Source: Congeria kusceri | Taxonomy: Eukaryota; Mollusca; Bivalvia; Myida; Dreissenidae | Assembly (NCBI GenBank): GCA_027627225.1 | Contig: CM051030.1 | Location: 4,741,501 to 4,805,500, forward strand | Length of the DNA stretch: 64,000 nt | Reading direction: 5' to 3' | Shown: in pieces, positions 1-12,840 of the stretch | Position numbering within the stretch: the first letter of the stretch is position 1 | How the letters are laid out: every line of letters starts with the position of its first letter | Program-made: the position numbers and the translations under genes | Notes under the pieces: generated by a model | The model's input: only the letters and a program-made list of their open reading frames with translations | Told to the model about the DNA's origin: nothing | Databases searched by the model: none

Positions 1-1600
1 AAAACACCTCGATTTGTAACATGAACATACCATAAACAGGAAAAGCGCAAGTAAAATAAAAAGATTGTTGGCAGATTGCCACACCCCGGGGGTCACATGG
101 TTCATATAGACTTGAATAGCAAAATGACTTTAAAAATCTTCTCCTTTGGAACCCCAAGGCCCGGAGGTTTCATATTTGGTATGTAACATCGTATAGTGGT
201 CCTCTACAAAGATTGTTAAAATGATGCCCCAGGGGTCAAAACTGGCCATACCCCGGGGGTCACATGGTTTATATAGACTTGAATAGCAAAATGACTTTAA
301 AAATCTCTTAAACCGCAAGGCCCAGAGGTTTCATTTTTGGTATGTAACATTGTAAAGTGGTCCTCTACAAAGATTGTTCAAATGATGCCCCTGGGGTCAA
401 AACTTGCCACACCCTGGGGCTCACATGGTTTATATAGACTGAAATAGCAAAATGACTTTAAAAATATTCTTCACTGAAACCGCAAGACCTTGAGGTTTCA
501 TATTTGGTATGTAAGATTGTATAGTGGTCCTCTACAAAGATTGTTTAAATGATGTCCCTGGGTCAAAACTGTCCACACCCTGGGGCTCATATGGTTTATA
601 TAGACTTGAATAGCAAAATGACTTTAAAAATCTTCACTGAAACCGCAAGGCCAAGAGGTTTCATATTTGGTATATACCATTGTATAGTGGTCCTCTACAA
701 AGATTGTTTAAATGATGCCCCTGGGGTCAAAACTTGCTACACCCTGGGGCTCACATGGTTTATATAGATTGAAATAGCAAAATGACTAAAAATATTCTTC
801 ACTGAAACCGCAAGGCCTTGAGGTTTCATATTTGGTATGTAACATTGTATAGTGGTCCTCTACAAAGATTGTTCAAATGATGCCCCTGGGGTCAAAACTG
901 TCCACACCGTGCGGCTCACATGGTTTATATAGACTTGAATAGCAAAATGACTTTAAAAAGCTTCTCTGAAACCGCAAGGCCAAGAGGTTTCATATTTGGT
1001 ATGTAACATTGTAAAGTGGTCCTCTACACAGATTGTTCAAATGATGCCCCTGGGGTCAAAACTGTCCACACCCTGGGGCTCACATGGGTTATAAAGACTT
1101 AAATAGCAAAATGACTTTAAAAATATTCTTCACTGAAACCGCAAGGCCTAGAGGTTTCATATTTGGTATGTAACATTGTATAGTTGTCCTCTACAAAGAT
1201 TGTTCAAATGATGCCCCTGGGGTCAAAACTGTCCACACCCTGGGGCTCACTTGGGTTATAAAGACTTGAATACCAATATGACTTTAAAAATCTCCCCTGA
1301 AGCCGCAAGGCCCAGAGGTTTCATATTTGCTATGTTTCATCGTATAGTGGTCATCTACAAAGATTGTTCAAATGATGCCCCTGGGGTCAAAGCTGGGCAC
1401 ACCCCGGGGCTCACTTGGTTTATATAGACTTAAATAGCAAAATGACTTTAAAAATCTCTGAAACCTCAAGGCCCGGAGGTTTATATTTGGTATGTAACAT
1501 TGTATAGTGGTCCTCTACAAAGATTGTTGAAATTATGCCCCTGGGGTCAAAACTGGCCACACCCCGTGGCTTACATGGTTTATATAGACTTAAATAGCAA
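1..1600. repeat. 164-bp minisatellite, about 9.5 copies
   Basis: A unit of about 164 bp is repeated in tandem. The landmark AATGATGCCCCTGGGG recurs near 221, 380, 548, 711, 876, 1039, 1208, 1372 and 1531. Copies differ by substitutions and small indels, so the array is moderately old. The left edge is cut by the window. Short reading frames in it are by-products of the repeat and I do not call them genes. Confidence 0.9.
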
Positions 1601-2150
1601 AATGAGATTGAGATATTTTAATGAAACTTCATACAGATATACATATATATCGAGACCTCGATTGGGATTGCATATGGGGTTGGTGGGGTCAAGGTCAATG
1701 TCACCGTTATTAAAAATTTGCATTGAGCTATTTTAATGAAACTTAATACATAAGTACCTTATATCGAGACATTGATTGGGATTGCTTATTTGGTGGATGG
1801 GGTCAATGTCACCGTTACTGAAAATAGAAAAACGATTTCCGCTCAATAACTGGAGAAATTGTAATGAAACTTAATACACATATCTTATATCAAGACCTCA
1901 CTTGGGTTTGCTTATGGGGTGGGTGGGGTCAAGGTCACTGTTATTTAAAGTAGAAACACGGTTTATGCTCAATAACTTGAGAACACATTGAGATATTTTA
2001 ATGAAACTTCATACGTAGACACCTTATATCGAGACTTTGCTTTACGTTATATGGTGGGTCCGGTCAAGGTCAGGGTCACTGTTACTAACAATAGAAAAAC
2101 ATTTTTGCTCTATAACTTGAGAACGTATTGAGATATTGTAATTAAACATC
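1600..2150. repeat. Minisatellite family G, about 4 copies of about 130 bp
   Basis: Units carry GAGATATTTTAATGAAACTT, then a 'cttatatcgagacct' block and a 'ggtggggtcaaggtca' block. This family reappears at 12840-13800, 22700-23990, 25390-25690 and 52400-52600. It abuts the 164-bp array directly. Confidence 0.8.
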
Positions 2151-2762
2151 ATAGATTGATATCAGCTGCGCGACCTAGGGCCATCGTGGCCCTCTTGTTT
2201 TTAATGTGTTGTGCTGAATTAGAAATCGGTCACTTGTCTGAAATAAAGGACTGTATGATGTTAGTTGTTTCTCTTTTACTATTGCAACTGGACGTTCACA
2301 TATCTTATGAATTTAAATTACTTCAACAAGTAGTAAATTGTCTTGTTTATGTTCATAACGTCTTCTACTGACCGAACGCATATGTAGAAAACGTCATGTA
2401 TTTACTCTGTAATATATTTGTTTGAATATTCCGCAGTTAATGCACACATTTATTTATTTTTATTGTTCATCTATAATTATTTAATAAGTTGAAAATCATT
2501 GGAATCCTCTACATGACCCAGTGAACAAAAATAGTATGACAGCATTTGTTTAAATTGTAAAGCAAATTTGAGTGAAGATCTACATAGATTAACAACATAC
2601 ATTGTTTTTAAATCGAAACACACTCGGTATGTTAAAAGTACCAGCAAATGTAAATCGATATTGTAAAACATTCATTAATGTCATCCAAATCGTGATTATT
2701 TACATGTAACTTGACATGCATTTTTATGAATTTTAGTCAGCTTTTATGAATAGTGATTTCTG
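2150..2762. other. Upstream region of gene A, nothing recognised
   Basis: AT-rich sequence without a supported gene. A motif near 2220-2270 (AAATAAAGGAC...TGATGTTAG) recurs in similar form near 15100 and 38000, so part of this stretch belongs to a dispersed repeat. Confidence 0.5.
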
Positions 2763-2815
2763 AAAACGCAGAATTATCTGTTTATTATATCGACAGACAG
2801 ATAATTCTGCGTTTT
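2763..2815 (+). promoter_or_regulatory. Perfect 19-bp inverted repeat upstream of gene A
   Basis: Arms 2763-2781 and 2797-2815 are exact reverse complements, with a 15-nt loop. It lies about 30 bp before a TATA-like word (TATAAG, 2845-2850) and about 160 bp before the gene A start codon. It could be a cruciform or protein-binding site, or the remains of a small inverted-repeat element. The structure is seen; the role is not known. Confidence 0.55.
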
Positions 2816-2971
2816 ATTGATTGCGCAATACACACGCGAGTCATTATAAGAATCCCAAGTAGTCTATATGTATATTTAGAAACACTGGGAATCCCAGTAT
2901 AGTATTTTACGTTGTGCACAGGCAATTTTTTGCATTTAACGTCTCGAAGCCAAGACATCTGTTTAGCGAAA

Positions 2972-5900
2972 ATGATTTGTAAATGGCTGGGAGCAAGAGT
3001 ATTGGTATTTTTAGGCATCTTATGTACAGGGAATGGATGTCAAAGAGGTAAGCGTAACATTACTTTTTGTATTAATTATGTATATGTTGTTTCGATTTGA
3101 GTCATAGACACCCTGTAAACATTTAGGGTAGGATGTGTAGAATTATATAACGTTGGTGCTATAATGAATTACATTAAAAATAATTGTTCAGTTACATCTC
3201 GTAATTCTATTACTGTTCAGCAATTGTTTAATTATGTATGCACATACATTATCAAGGAATTGACCTCTAACTGGTTTCGATTGTATACATCCATTGTTCT
3301 CTTTGACAAGATACGCGTTCTTAAGTCTTTATCAATGAAGCGCGTGTTAATACACATTATTTATAATGGCTTTTTAAAGTCAAGTTTATTTCAAAGCTCA
3401 GTTCATGCATAACATGACAATATGAGCAGAAATATTAAAGAATATAAGTGTTAACTAATTGTTCATTCATATTAAGGAAACAAAGTTAACTCCCTTGTCC
3501 ATGTTTTATCTTTTTACAAACTTGTTTACTTTTTAAACATAGTAATACTATTTTCACTATATGAGTCTAATTAGTATATGTTTATTTTTTAAGGATTTTG
3601 AAGCGACATTTTCTGAAGAGAAAGTCACTTTTATAGTAGAGAATCAACATATCTATCTGGCAAATACAGTTTTTACGCTCTTTTACTAATATCTTTTAAA
3701 ATGTCCTAGGTTTGTTTTGGAACTTAGTAGTATGATCAGAGTATATAGTCTATAACTAGAAAACAATTATTGTAGGTATACCATAATTTCATGTACGAGG
3801 TTACAATAGATGATGCAAAAATAATGTAGTCTTTAGGGTCTTTCATTGCACGTGTTCACGCAGTAAAACCCTTTGTTGCAGAGGAAAAAAAAACAGTCGA
3901 AACCGTGTTGCTAATTTTATGCCATAGTAGATGAACTGGGTTACCGTAGTATACCTAAAAATAAACTTAATTAATTAGCACACACTTGACATTAAAATGA
4001 CTTAGTGACAAATAAGAAAAATCCCAATATATTTAGATCCTATACCATTGTAACACTATTTACTTCACTAGTTTTGATTTTAACAACTTTTGTTTGAATA
4101 AATTAAACAAACGCGTGCAATTGTTTGGGGGGGGGGGGGGGGGAAACCAGCAAATTTGGGGATACATTAACGAAAAATGACTGTATAAAAGGTATTATTT
4201 TATGCGTTATCTACTTTTATCTTATTTCTGTAACTTTACTTCGTGCTGTAAACCTCAACAGGTGTCATACATTTTGTGTTAAAACATTTAAGATTTTTAT
4301 GCAAAATTCATACTTCTCTAATAATAAATAATGGTATATACAATGGTGGGAGGAAAAAAAACACACACACACTTAAATATCTAATTTTAACATCAATTAG
4401 TTTGCTAGAAATCTGCTAAAACGCCAATTGATACGTCATACGTTGTGCTCATCTAAGTCATATTTGTACTTTATACGATGATATTGCGATATCATACTAT
4501 AGCAGGGCTTGATAGTTATCTCTTATGTCTTTGCCACAGAAGTGAAGTTGGAACCGCAGGATGCTGTTGTAACAGTAGGCAGTAAAGTCAAATTCGGGTG
4601 CTACATTCCACAGTGTATCACCGCAGACTATCCGGACACCAACTTTCGAATGGAACACAATGGAATTGCTTTCGGTGAAAGGACGAAGACGCATGAGAAC
4701 AAAAATGGTTCGTCCATCGCCTTCTTTGAAAGAACGTTTACAAGTAGTAGCGATGCAGGCGTTTATACGTGCATCGTGTCTTCCAATGGACAACAGGAAA
4801 TACAAACTGATGTAAACATCAGATTTGTAAATGGTGAGAGTCTATTCGAATATACATATAAACATTTTGTCGCTGACTTTACTCTGGTCTTGGAATTTAA
4901 TAATCGTTTGCTTTAATATTTTCTGGACAACAATCCAATGAACCCATATATAAAGAATTAAAAACAAAAATCAGCTTTACTCGCAAATATACATCTTGAC
5001 TCTATTGCAAACCCGCAATTCTACATACTGCTTTTGTTTTCACTGGTGGCTTGTCATACATTCATTCTGTTCAGTGGCACTGTATACTTTTTAAAAACTG
5101 AAAGGACATTACCCCTGTAAACAACGCTTCTATTACAAAATAAATGCATAATAAATAGCAAATATATAGTTAAATTATAATGATTATTTATATAAAATCA
5201 CACTACTACATGTATATCTAGTAAAAACAAATCGCCTTAATTGTATTTGAACTATAGAAAGGTCTAATAGGCGACCCTACTAGTTTGTCTACGTTAAAGT
5301 AATATCTTTCTTGCAGTTTAAAATCGAGCTTGTCCTGTACTGAACCGATTCGTGTCTCTGAAATACTTTCTACATATAACATTTTGCAAACATCAAAATC
5401 GAAACCTGTCTATCGCTAGTGGTGATTATATAGACTTTACAAATGAGATTTTCAGCTGTGGATTGGTTTGATTATAATAATATTCACTGCTTAGCTATAC
5501 ACATTTTCAGCTGACTCCAACCTCGTCTTCGTACGTGTAAACAATGGAACGAACGGCATAAGTTGCCTTAGTTCGTCCACAGACTTGCAAGATTTAGCGA
5601 TCTCGTGGGAGGAGACTTCTGCGTCATGTGACATCAGCAAAAACACTAAGTCTGTGAACATTAAAAGTAAGTGGATTGTTGTGATCATCTTTAAAAATTA
5701 GTCATATATTCGAGGTAGATGTTCTAAGTATTTGTGTTGTTCTTTAAAGGGACATTACCATCTTAATCAACTCAGTTACGAAATAAACATTATTTATTAT
5801 ACTCAGTAAATATAGTTTAAACAATTATGATTTGAATATATATAGTAAAATGTTCATATATATTGTTTTGATATAGTATAATGTAGTAAAATTACAAACA

Positions 5901-8900
5901 AACTTAAAAGCGACCCTAGTTATTAAGGTCGTTTAATTACTACAAACTGTTTTACAATATTACATGTTATTTGACTTTGTATGACTTAATATATCCAATG
6001 CTAATAAGTTTAACTATATTTACTGACTTTTTAACGTTCATTTTGTAATAGACACAAATGTCAATCAAATGCAAATTAATCTGCAATTGTATCCAATCAT
6101 TACTCTTGGATATCACGTGTTTTACGGGTAACCTTTTTTACACAAATGAGCACGTGGTAAAGCTTGTGATGAAAAATAATCCGTTAACGTTAGGGGGGGG
6201 AGGAGTTTAAACTGTGGTGGCAAAACCAGGTCCAGTATTCACCAACCTATTCTAAGACTTAAGACTAAGAATAAAGAATATTCTTTAAACTTCTCTCTTC
6301 CATGAGCGCTGTAAATTTTAATTTACTTTGTATTCATACAATCTAGTTACAGCAATCGTTATTTAGAAGGATTTGTTAATGACATAAATGACATTGGTAT
6401 GCAGAATATTTTTGAATGAGAAGTATATTGCCTTGAGTGTAAGTCTTCTATTTATTCTTAAGTCTTAGTCTTGGGTTGGTGAATACGGACCCTGGAAAGG
6501 TATATTTATTATGATTTTAAAGGAATGTGTCACTTCAAAATGTGTTGCTTTGTAAAAAAAAATCTACTACTAGGTACGAGAAAACATGCAGTGGTACATA
6601 TGTTAAACTTATTGTTATTTTCATGCTAATTTGTATCAGGATGCGAAATTTGGTCGATGGAATAACACAATAGTTGCAGGTAACTGCCTGCGGGTGTAGG
6701 TTTTCAGATTATACCTTATATGGAATAATACTTGGTTGGGGTTCACTACACAGTTATCAGTCTGTTCTGTTAATCATTTTAAACGTATGTTAACACCTTG
6801 GTTGGGGCTAGGTGCAAAGGTATGTCTGTTTTACGCATGATAAACCTTCTGCATAATAAATGTTGTGGTAAGTAGGTACTAAGGTATAATTCTGATTTGT
6901 TACGCATGATAAACCTTGTGCATAGTAATAACTTGGTTGAGGCTAACTACAAATGTATGAGTTTGTTTTGTTACTCATTTTCAACATTCTGTAGAATAAG
7001 AATATGGTTGGAACTAACAAAATAAGCTACAATGTCAAGTAATCATTTAGGTTCATGATAGTAATAATTCTGTTCGTCAGTTTGGTCTTTCTACAAAGCC
7101 ACATGGCTGTATTCTGAATCGGGTTAAATCATTCTGTGGAATAAATGTTTGGCTTGCAGCAAACTATAAGTCCACGTTGCTGTTTTCCTAAATATGTTAC
7201 ACTGTTTTGTGGAAAAATAATCATTGCTTGGAGCAAACTTAAAGTCCACGTGTCTTATGAATTTATCATGGTTTTCGCTTCCAGGTTTGAAAGACGTTTA
7301 CATGTACCGAGGTTGTAACGTCACATCGACGAAAGCATGTAAGTTGTATGGTAGCGTGGCAAATGCCGTATCGATGCAAGCTGGAATTTTCTACAGAAGA
7401 AGCGTTATTGGTATACAAATACATTATAATTTTCTATTTTAGACACGTAAGCTGATTTAAATTTTGATTAATATACGTTGACATACATGGCTAATTATGG
7501 CAATTGTATGTGCAATCAAACAAGAGTGAATTGTATTATAGTAAAGGCACTCACAAAGTGCTGCAAGTTGAGACAGCCGTTAAGAGTTTAATTAAGAATT
7601 TACAAACATATAGAATAAACTTATGGCCAAAAAACTATTTTGCATTTTCTTAAATTAAATGGTATTTGACTACATGTAGTTTGAATATTGTATTGTGTAC
7701 ATTTTATACACGACGAAACTAACAGAAGTTCCTCGTGTTTTATTAGCTTATCATGCAGCTCGCCGACCGCGTGGCCTCGATTACTGGCTTGTACACAAAG
7801 CAAATGTTTATAACGTTTAACTTAAATATACAATAAGATACAGGGCATTTAAATGACTCTTTTAATCATTTATTCTAAATTTAACCATTTTCACATTTAT
7901 TTTATACGTCATATGCGATAGAGGAACAACTCACGTGTTGCAGGAGTGGAGATAACACAAGCACCCACTGGAGACCTCATTGAGGTCACTGCACATTTAT
8001 TGGGGCCAGATGCAGCTATGATCAACACAAGTTGGGAGCTTGGTGGTCAAGCAATTTCTGGTAACAATACAATCATCCCACAGAACGAAACTCTTACCAG
8101 CGTGACGGTGAACAATACAGTGAAGGCATTAGTACTTGTCCATCGGCTACAAGGATCGGAGCTAAGTAGGGAGAATATTCTACTGGACAAACCAGGTGAG
8201 TCAAAGAAGCATCACTTCTACAGCCGTATTAATTAATGTCGTAAAGTTTTAGATTTGGGTCATCGTACGTAGATTTAAAAAAAGTAAATGTATAATACGT
8301 ACGGCTGTGTAATTTCTTATCCATTGAAATGAAGAATAGTTTTAACTTCGTAGACGACTTTTTAGATACAATTGACAATTTCTTTAAATTGTTTAAATTT
8401 TAAAACAATTAGGTCAAGACTTGAAAATCGATGATTTTTCCGTATTCATGGTAGTTTTCTAGAATAGACAGCGTCATTCATCATTATTCTAGTATGTTGT
8501 CAGGGAATATATATACTGTATTTCCAATGACATATTATAACATTATATGATTGTATTTATGTTTCAGGATCTAAGAATGCGCAGCCACTGAGCGATGGTG
8601 AAATCGCTGGGATAATCATTGGGATAGTGGTGGCAATCGGTATTTTGGTTGTAATAGTATACATGTTAAGGAAGAAAAAGGGTTATTTCCAAAACAAAAC
8701 ACCAGGTACAATCTTATATTTTTGTTTGATATACAACCTGATGTTGTGTTTGACTTGTTTTGCTCCATTATATCCCTTACATTTGTCCATCTCGAAGATG
8801 ATGTATTGTTTTTTTAACTCAGTAAAATATTCCCTCTGGTTTAATATAGCGTCTTTTTAACGTCTTTGATAAATTAAGAAAAGTGGATTACCATGATACT

Positions 8901-9325
8901 CAGAATCGACGGTACGAAAAAATAAAACTGTGCGTTGGAAATTAAAACAACATAAAAGTTAATAGATTGCTTCGCGTAGAGATTGTTCTTAGATCTAATA
9001 TACTATTTCTCTGATGGGCGTGAGGTCACCTCACGTTTTTAACCGTCTAACGCAATATTGTACGTCACAATAGTTTCATTACCATTTTCAAATGTTTAAA
9101 GAAATACAGATACTTACCTTACTCTTTCAGTGCTTCGAATAGTAACTCTCTTTTGACAAACGTTTGACAAATTCAAAACTGTTACGTTTTTATAATATTT
9201 CAGCACTCCATAAAAAGGATGAAACTGTAATGGAAATAAGGATCGAACAACTGGTTGCCGATGACAGTAATGCAAACCTCATAGAAGATAAACCAAACAA
9301 AGATATAACTGAATCATCTGACTGA
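2972..9325 (+). CDS. Gene A: Ig-superfamily type I membrane receptor-like protein (387 aa, 7 exons)
   Basis: Exons: 2972-3047, 4540-4833, 5511-5666, 7285-7410, 7944-8195, 8568-8705, 9204-9325. They total 1164 nt, close in frame at TGA 9323-9325, and all six introns are GT-AG and phase 1. Exon 1 is a signal peptide (hydrophobic VLVFLGILC core). Exon 2 is an Ig domain with Cys46, Cys103 in a DAGVYTC motif and an extra Cys51; the usual core Trp appears to be Phe61. Exons 3 and 4 together form a second Ig-like unit (Cys142, Trp156, Cys163, then two more Cys). Exon 5 is a cysteine-free, N-glycosylation-rich membrane-proximal unit with a SWELGG motif. Exon 6 carries the membrane helix (about 314-335) followed by RKKK. 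The tail of about 50 residues is acidic and has one Tyr, with no clear ITIM or ITAM. Splicing and ligand are inferred or unknown; Ig identity is fairly sure. Confidence 0.82.
4127..4143 (+). repeat. Poly-G run of 17
   Basis: An uninterrupted G17 tract in intron 1 of gene A. It could form a G-quadruplex only as an intermolecular or slipped structure; length is probably polymorphic. Confidence 0.95.
5092..5945. repeat. Pair of related dispersed repeats in gene A introns
   Basis: About 190-bp stretches at 5092-5290 and 5745-5945 share an order of landmarks: GGACATTAC, an AAATAAA-rich block, TATAGTTAAA/TATAGTTTAA, and a closing GCGACCCTA. They lie in introns 2 and 3 on either side of exon 3, so they could recombine and delete it. 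Confidence 0.6.
6226..6495. mobile_element. 270-bp MITE in gene A intron 3
   Basis: The ends are imperfect inverted repeats: CCAGGTCCAGTATTCACCAA on the left and the reverse complement of TTGGTGAATACGGACCCTGG on the right, with similarity continuing inward through 'aagacttaagactaagaat'. There is no coding capacity. The class is not assigned. Confidence 0.75.
6650..7260. repeat. Degenerate tandem repeat in gene A intron 3
   Basis: Units of roughly 80-110 bp share CTTGGTTGGGGCTA-like words followed by 'tctgtt...ttacgcatgataaacct'. About six diverged copies run up to exon 4. Confidence 0.55.
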
Positions 9326-9410
9326 TGGATACATTCATATAACTCTTGTTATGTAATGCTGACTAATTGTTTCCCCATATTTCAGTATTTAATATACCGG
9401 GTATGTGTTT

Positions 9411-10910
9411 TTAGCTCACCTGCTATTGGTATAGGGGACCTCTCCGGCGTCGTCCATCGTCCGTCGTCCGTATGCAGTCAACAATTTGGCCCGTTATCGC
9501 GATAAAGACTACATTTTTTATTCACTCTTGACCAAACTTGCACAGTTTGTGTATAACCATCAAATCTTGGATGGGTTTGATAATGGGCCCGATTGGACCA
9601 GGAACACCAGAGTTACTGTCCTTTTGTTTGGTCCCAAAAACATCCATTCCTGAATAACTCACCTGGTAAAGGGAAGTAAATAAAGTATCAGGAAGATACT
9701 TGTCAGAAATGTTTAATTTCCCTTTGTAGCTAATTCACAGATATAACCCAGATAGTGGAGTCTGCTTATCAGTTAAATCAATACATCACTCTGAGTCAAC
9801 ATGATACTTCTATTTGAGATCAGCATCATTACACATAGTTCCCATTGACAGCCTGCTTCTGACCTATATTTTGGCTGTGTGTGCAGCAATACAATTTTCC
9901 ACTGTCTGTATTGGCATCAAGTCAGGAAAAAGATTTAAACAATAATCAAAAGCTAGAATTCATGTTGTAAACAAGCAAAGATAATATAGGATTTATATCA
10001 TGTGATCTAGTGCCTGAAAGGGTTAATTATTTTCTGTAGTGTTTGGACTGTTTAGTAACTTATTTGGACTGACTTTTACATTTGAATTGGGATTCTGGAA
10101 ACTCAAGTAATTATCTTACATGATTTTTGAAGCCGATTTATTATTTCTCTTTAATTGAAAAATACTTCTACACTGTTTTACATTTTCTCCGTATTTGAGA
10201 AATATTTTTACACTATTTAGAGTGCACTATGCTACTTGCTGCTTGTATGGTACATATAAGTAAGGGCTTGTAGTTTGGTGACACTTGTTAGCTAACCTGA
10301 GCACGAAGTGCTCAAGGGTGAGCTATTGTGGTCAGTCTGTGCCCGACGTCCGTCGTACGTCGTCCGTCGTTAACATTTTACTTCAAACAACTTCTTCTCT
10401 GAAACCACTGGGTGGATTTGAACCTAACTTGGCAGGAATGTTTTTGTGATAAATTCCTTCAATTTATTAAACTATATTGAAAACTCTGGCAACCATTGCA
10501 ACCAAAAGCTTAAAAACTGGAAAACTGGATTTCAAAATAATTTCATAGAAATGTTCCTTGGGTGAACCAAATTCCTTGAAATCATTTTGATTCGTTAAAA
10601 AACATGGCCGCCAGGGGGGCGGGGCAGATTTCCTTATATATCTATATTGAAAACTTTAAAAATCTTCTAGTCTGAAACCACTGTCTGGATTTCAAAATAA
10701 TTTCACAGAAATGTTCTTTGTGTGACCCTCTACCAAATTCCTTGAAATCATATTGATTCGTGAACAAACATGGTCGCCAGGGGGACAGTTTTCCTCATAT
10801 GGCTATATTAAAAACTTTAAAATATTTCTAGTCTAAAATCACGGGCTGGATTTCAAACTAATTTCACTTAAATGTTCCTTTGGTGACCCTCTACCAAATT
10901 CTTTCTAAAG
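9411..10910. repeat. Dispersed bivalve-type repeat elements
   Basis: A first element begins TTAGCTCACCTG near 9411, with a GTCCATCGTCCGTCGTCCGT stretch. A second begins near 10297 (CTGAGCACGAAGTGCTCA, then GGTGAGCTATTG and CGTCCGTCGT) and contains about three tandem copies of a 165-bp unit with GAAACCACTG and GCCAGGGGG blocks up to 10910. The region directly follows the gene A stop codon. Confidence 0.65.
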
Positions 10911-10919
10911 TGCATGCTA

Positions 10920-11042
10920 TGAAAACAAAACACTTATTTAACCAAAAAAATTTAATTATTGAAAAAAATAAAACAACAAAATATCTGACAAACTTAATAA
11001 AAATGTTCTATTGTCGCGGCATTTTTTAGGGTAGCCTATATG
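10920..11042. mobile_element. Diverged fragment of the AGGCGTA MITE family
   Basis: It shares AACAAAACACTTATTTA-like, TCTGACAAAC, AATAAAAATGTTC and CGGCATTTTTTAGG words in the same order as the copies at 50200-50475 and 53904-54247. No terminal repeat remains. Confidence 0.55.
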
Positions 11043-11154
11043 ACCTCAGTTTAAATTGCTAAAGCTGTTGTTGATGCTGCTTATTTTTGACGATGATTAC
11101 AAATATTAAAATGATGAAGGCTATTATGCTTATGATACTTTGATTTTGGTGTTT

Positions 11155-11155
11155 T

Positions 11156-11186
<31 letters not shown>

Positions 11187-11220
11187 GCTAATGATGATGA
11201 TGATGTAGTGGTGATGAGGC
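11155..11220 (+). repeat. GAT trinucleotide microsatellite
   Basis: Imperfect (GAT)n with GGT and GCT interruptions, in intergenic DNA. Confidence 0.9.
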
Positions 11221-12840
11221 ATGAACATAAACAACAACATAATATTAGAATTATATTTGAATATTCAAATTAAACATTCCCAGTACTTCTGGTAATTATG
11301 ATAATCTCCAGAAAATCACATCAGGGAGGAACACAAAAACCAGAGCAACTGTTAACTTTAATTTTATTTGACCTCCTATCCTATATACATGTTATGTCAG
11401 GAATTATATAACTTTCTCCCACTGACCTGTTTATCCTCATGTGGCCCAATGAACTTGGCCTGTGGTTAAGCAGCTCCCTAGACAATTCAGTAAACTGCAC
11501 TATCAATAACAATGGAATATGTGCACATGATTCTTCCAAGGCGTAATATTAACTGGGTTCTGTGTTGGAAAGGTTCTGTTTCCGATAAATATTTTCAGTT
11601 TTTAACATGTTAGTCATGTGCCTAGAATTTTAATATTTATTTTTCACTGACATACATAAAGAGTTTGTTTTGAAAGTTATTTGTCCACTTCTGATTGCAT
11701 GATCAGATGGGACACCCTCCATCTATGTTTCTGTCTGTATGTCTGTCTGTGCAATACAATTTGGGTCCTGCAATAACTCAATAAATACAAAAGCTAGGTT
11801 CAAGAAACTGTGTGTGGTTATAGAGGGCAATGGTAAGATATTGCTTTTTAATTAATTGTTGTTGTTTTTTGCATCAGGAAAAAGTGTTGAAAATTGCACA
11901 TAAGCAGGTATTATGCTAATACTTTAATTTGTTGGACTTCAGTGGATTAAAAAAACTCATAGAAAAAAGACAAATTGCAGTAGTTATGGCACCAAGTAAT
12001 CCAAATTTTGCATTATCATTTAATTACTTTACAGATGAAGTTATAACAAGTATCTAAGATAGCCATTTTTAACCAAATGAAAATTTGCGGTTATTAGATC
12101 GGGGTATGTCGTTGGGCGTGTGGGCTAACAGACTTTACAGCAGCACCAACTTTTAATTTCTGAATAATAACTTTAGAACAAAATTGCTATTGTAATAAAA
12201 CTTCATCCATAGATGCCTCGCTTGAGGTTGCATCTGGTGTGGTTGTGGTCAAGGGCACCATTACTAAAAATAAAAAGCTGTCTGTTTAATAACTTGAGAG
12301 CAAACTGAGTTACAGTGTATGTGGTGTGACCATTTTATCCAGGTCCAGCTAACCCACTTCATTGTAAAAATAGATATAGATAGGCTTTTTGACTTGTTTT
12401 AGAAGATAGACTTGCATAGCATGGGGCACAAAGACTAGTATAGCTCGCAAACATTAACCTAATACTCGTCACCTGTATTAGCACAAATTAGGCGCTCTAA
12501 CTGTATTCTGTGTTTACACTCATTTTAGTCCGTGCACGTGTTTCACAATTTTAACGATACTGTGACAGAATTTTCTTTGGTACACTGCCAATCGTTATAT
12601 CGCAATTCGAGGGGTCCATGGATCGCGATCGCAATATAACTTTCCAGACCATTCATGTACATATACACTAGCCTCTTTTCGCGATTTGTTAAAAACGTGG
12701 CTGCGGGCGGGACAGTTTTCCTTATATGGCTTTATTAAAATCGCAAACAATCTTTTTCTTAAAAGCCATTATGATGCTTTACACTCAGTTGAGCGACCTA
12801 GAGCCATCATGGCCCTCTTGTTTACAGTTATTGCTTTTGT
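11220..12840. other. Intergenic DNA without a gene
   Basis: It contains another dispersed-repeat start near 11700 (a 'tgtctgtatgtctgtctgtg' stretch) and one degenerate family G copy near 12180-12320. No supported coding region. Confidence 0.5.
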
